NCBI GenBank assembly: GCA_028868555.1 | Contig: JAGWUG010000022.1 | Coordinates: 1 to 9,349 of the forward strand | From: Actinomycetales bacterium | Lineage (GTDB): Bacteria; Actinomycetota; Actinomycetes; Actinomycetales; Microbacteriaceae | Direction: 5' to 3' | DNA: 9,349 nucleotides | In this document: positions 7,933-9,349 of the stretch, in pieces | Numbering within the stretch: the stretch's first letter is position 1 | Layout: every line of letters starts with the position of its first letter | Position numbers and translations under genes: made by a program | Notes under the pieces: model-generated | Told to the model about the DNA's origin: nothing | Databases searched by the model: none | The model's input: only the letters and a program-made list of their open reading frames with translations

Positions 7933-8859
7933 ATGGTCCGTCACTTCCTGAAAGACGACGACGTAACCGCTGCCGAGCAGGCCCAGATCCTTGCGCTCGC
8001 CAGCGAGCTGAAGGCTGCCCCTTATTCGCGCCGCACCTTTGCCGGACCTCAGACCGTGGCGCTGATCTTTGACAAGACCTCCACTCGTACCCGCGTCTCC
8101 TTTACGGTAGGCGTTGCCGACCTGGGCGGAAACCCGATGGTCATCGACACCGGCACCAGTCAGATGGGCAAGAAGGAGTCGGTCGCCGACACCGCCCGCG
8201 TTCTGGAGCGTCAGGTGGCCACCATCGTTTGGCGCACATATGCCCACTCTGGGCTCGAGGAAATGGCAGCCAACTCCAACGTTCCGGTGATCAACTCGCT
8301 CAGCGACGACTACCACCCCTGCCAGATTCTGGCCGACCTTTTGACCATCAAGGAGCACAAGGGCACTCTGGCTGGCAGGCGCTTCGCCTACATCGGTGAT
8401 GCCAGCAACAACATGGCCAACTCCTACCTGATTGGTATGGCGCTCGCCGGAATGCACGTTGCGGTTGCCGGTCCAAGCGGGTACCTGCCAAATGCCGCGG
8501 TCGTGGCGCGTGCCCAAGAGATTGCCGCCGCCCATGGCGGTTCGGTCTTGGTCACCACCGATGCCGCTGCCGCCATCGGCAACGCCGATGCGGTTGCCAC
8601 CGACACTTGGATCTCCATGGGTCAGGAGGACGAGAAGGAGCAGCGCATCAAGGACTTCGCTGGCTTCACCATCGACGCCGCGCTCATGTCCAAGGCTGCC
8701 TCCGATGCCATCTTCCTGCACTGCCTGCCTGCCTATCGCGGCTATGAGGTAACCGCCGATGTCATCGACGGCGACCAGAGCGTGATCTGGGACGAGGCGG
8801 AGAACCGCCTGCACGCCCAGAAGGCTCTGATGGCTTGGCTGGTAGAAAAGTCTGCCTAG
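7933..8859 (+). CDS. argF: Ornithine carbamoyltransferase
   Basis: Condenses ornithine with carbamoyl phosphate to give citrulline in the cytoplasm. The 308 residues match anabolic OTCase. The carbamoyl-phosphate domain has FDKTSTRTRVSF (46-57) with the STRTR loop at 50-54, WRTYAH (100-105) and HPCQ (128-131). The ornithine domain has YIGDASNNMANS (153-164), the ornithine-binding DTWISMG (224-230) and the catalytic HCLPAYRG (263-270) with Cys264. These motifs fit ornithine rather than acetylornithine or aspartate as the acceptor, though acetylornithine transcarbamylase is formally a relative to exclude. A strong GAAGGAG precedes the ATG. It follows argB by only 30 nt, leaving no room for argD. 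The stop codon lies within a perfect 12-bp palindrome. Confidence 0.98.
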   Translation: MVRHFLKDDDVTAAEQAQILALASELKAAPYSRRTFAGPQTVALIFDKTSTRTRVSFTVGVADLGGNPMVIDTGTSQMGKKESVADTARVLERQVATIVWRTYAHSGLEEMAANSNVPVINSLSDDYHPCQILADLLTIKEHKGTLAGRRFAYIGDASNNMANSYLIGMALAGMHVAVAGPSGYLPNAAVVARAQEIAAAHGGSVLVTTDAAAAIGNADAVATDTWISMGQEDEKEQRIKDFAGFTIDAALMSKAASDAIFLHCLPAYRGYEVTADVIDGDQSVIWDEAENRLHAQKALMAWLVEKSA

Positions 8860-8863
8860 GCAG
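8852..8863. other. Perfect 12-bp palindrome over the argF stop codon
   Basis: CTGCCTAGGCAG is its own reverse complement and contains the argF TAG (8857-8859). There is no loop and no T-run, so it is a poor terminator as RNA; as DNA it could be a binding site for a dimeric protein. The first half is coding, which limits how freely it could have arisen. Seen directly; function unknown. Confidence 0.35.
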
Positions 8864-8891
8864 CTAAGCCCAGCAGAAACCAGCACCTAAA

Positions 8892-8897
8892 TAAACT
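8892..8897 (+). promoter_or_regulatory. Possible -10 element of an argH promoter
   Basis: TAAACT matches TANNNT inside an AT-rich patch (about 8887-8905) that stands out from its GC-rich surroundings. Transcription would start near 8904, leaving a leader of about 44 nt that begins with the hairpin at 8905-8921. No good -35 hexamer is seen 16-18 nt upstream. A nearby TTGATA (8897-8902) resembles a -35, but no -10 match lies at the right distance from it. Inference. Confidence 0.35.
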
Positions 8898-8904
8898 TGA
8901 TAGT

Positions 8905-8921
8905 TGTGCGCTAGCCGCACA
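8905..8921. other. Stem-loop in the argF-argH gap
   Basis: TGTGCG, loop CTAGC, CGCACA: a perfect 6-bp stem. There is no T-run, so an intrinsic terminator is unlikely. If transcription starts near 8904 it would form the 5' end of the argH mRNA; alternatively it could cap the 3' end of the argF message or bind a regulator. Its right half shares GCTAGYCGCACA with the pheT-argC junction (4751-4762). Confidence 0.4.
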
Positions 8922-8937
8922 TCGCTAACGGATATCC

Positions 8938-8941
8938 GAGG
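8938..8941 (+). promoter_or_regulatory. Shine-Dalgarno site of argH
   Basis: GAGG with 6 nt, mostly T, before the ATG at 8948. It fixes the argH start, which also agrees with the conserved LWGGRF motif beginning 10 residues later. Confidence 0.65.
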
Positions 8942-8947
8942 TTTTTC

Positions 8948-9349
8948 ATGTCACAGCACGCATCGCAGGCCGGCGCCCTTTGGGGCGGCCGTTTCGAGGG
9001 TGGTCCAGCCGACTCGGTGGCGGCTCTCAGCCGCTCGGTTCATTTCGACTGGCGTCTGGCCAAGTACGACATCGCCGGCACCAAGGCTCACATCCGCGCT
9101 CTCCAGCAGGCCGGTTACCTAAACCTGCTCGAGATGGAGAAGCTGGACCGCGACCTAAGTGAACTCTGGAACCGCATCGAGCAGGGCTCATTCCTGCCGA
9201 AGGAAACCGACGAGGACGTTCACTCGGCTCTCGAGCGTGGCCTGATTGAGATAACCGGCAAGGAGCTGGGTGGCAAGGTCCGCGCCGGCCGCAGCCGCAA
9301 CGACCAGATTGCAACCCTCATCCGCACCTACCTGCTGGACGAGGCCAAG
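8948..9349 (+). CDS. argH: Argininosuccinate lyase, N-terminal part (3' end outside window)
   Basis: Final step of arginine synthesis: cleaves argininosuccinate to arginine and fumarate. 134 codons are visible with no stop; family proteins have about 460-490 residues, so under a third is present. Identity is clear from LWGGRF (11-16), DEDVHSALERGLIE (88-101) and the RAGRSRNDQ loop (112-120), hallmarks of the fumarase/aspartase superfamily member ArgH. The signature GSSxMPxKxN loop would lie beyond the window. The ATG has a GAGG site at 6 nt. An 88-nt gap separates it from argF, longer than the other arg junctions, and holds a hairpin and a possible -10. In many actinobacteria argR and argG lie between argF and argH; neither is here. 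Confidence 0.97.
   Translation, partial: MSQHASQAGALWGGRFEGGPADSVAALSRSVHFDWRLAKYDIAGTKAHIRALQQAGYLNLLEMEKLDRDLSELWNRIEQGSFLPKETDEDVHSALERGLIEITGKELGGKVRAGRSRNDQIATLIRTYLLDEAK

Noticed and set aside
7747..8886. Minus-strand open frame of 379 codons across argB and argF
   Set aside because: It lies opposite two confidently identified genes, and its translation resembles no family I know.

Overview
The window reads as conserved core chromosome of an actinobacterium, most likely from or near the Microbacteriaceae. All confident genes lie on the + strand. The evidence for the lineage is the gene order (end of the L20 ribosomal protein operon, SpoU-type RNA methyltransferase, pheS, pheT, then an arg cluster beginning argC-argJ-argB), which is a familiar actinobacterial arrangement, together with fairly GC-rich coding DNA that favours C or G at third positions. 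CTA leucine codons are nevertheless frequent, which suggests an intermediate-GC lineage rather than a very high-GC one such as Streptomyces. The placement is inference, not a database match.

Layout: positions 1-286 hold the C-terminal part of rplT (50S protein L20). After 7 nt comes a TrmH/SpoU-family RNA 2'-O-methyltransferase (294-1088). A 74-nt gap with a hairpin and a possible -10 element precedes pheS (1163-2203). pheS overlaps pheT (2203-4755) at a TAATG junction. A 56-nt gap with a good Shine-Dalgarno site leads to argC (4812-5861), which overlaps argJ (5858-7012) by ATGA, which overlaps argB (7009-7902) by GTGA. argF (7933-8859) follows after 30 nt. After an 88-nt gap containing a hairpin and a promoter-like AT-rich patch comes argH (from 8948, cut by the window end). 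No stretch over 300 nt lacks a gene.

Function: the first half serves translation (ribosome assembly, RNA methylation, charging of tRNA-Phe). The second half is the arginine pathway. ArgJ transfers acetyl from N-acetylornithine to glutamate, ArgB phosphorylates N-acetylglutamate, ArgC reduces the acyl phosphate to the semialdehyde, ArgF makes citrulline from ornithine, and ArgH cleaves argininosuccinate to arginine. Three members of the widely seen argCJBDFRGH order are absent from their usual places: argD (only 30 nt between argB and argF), and argR and argG (only 88 nt between argF and argH). ArgJ indicates the acetyl-recycling route, and ArgB carries the signature of arginine-inhibited kinases.

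I see no mobile element, CRISPR array, tRNA or rRNA gene, defence system or unknown gene. The points worth a second look are the missing argD, a short motif shared between intergenic gaps, hairpins or palindromes over two arg stop codons, a possible leaderless pheS promoter and a possible separate promoter for argH. None amounts to a new biological system.
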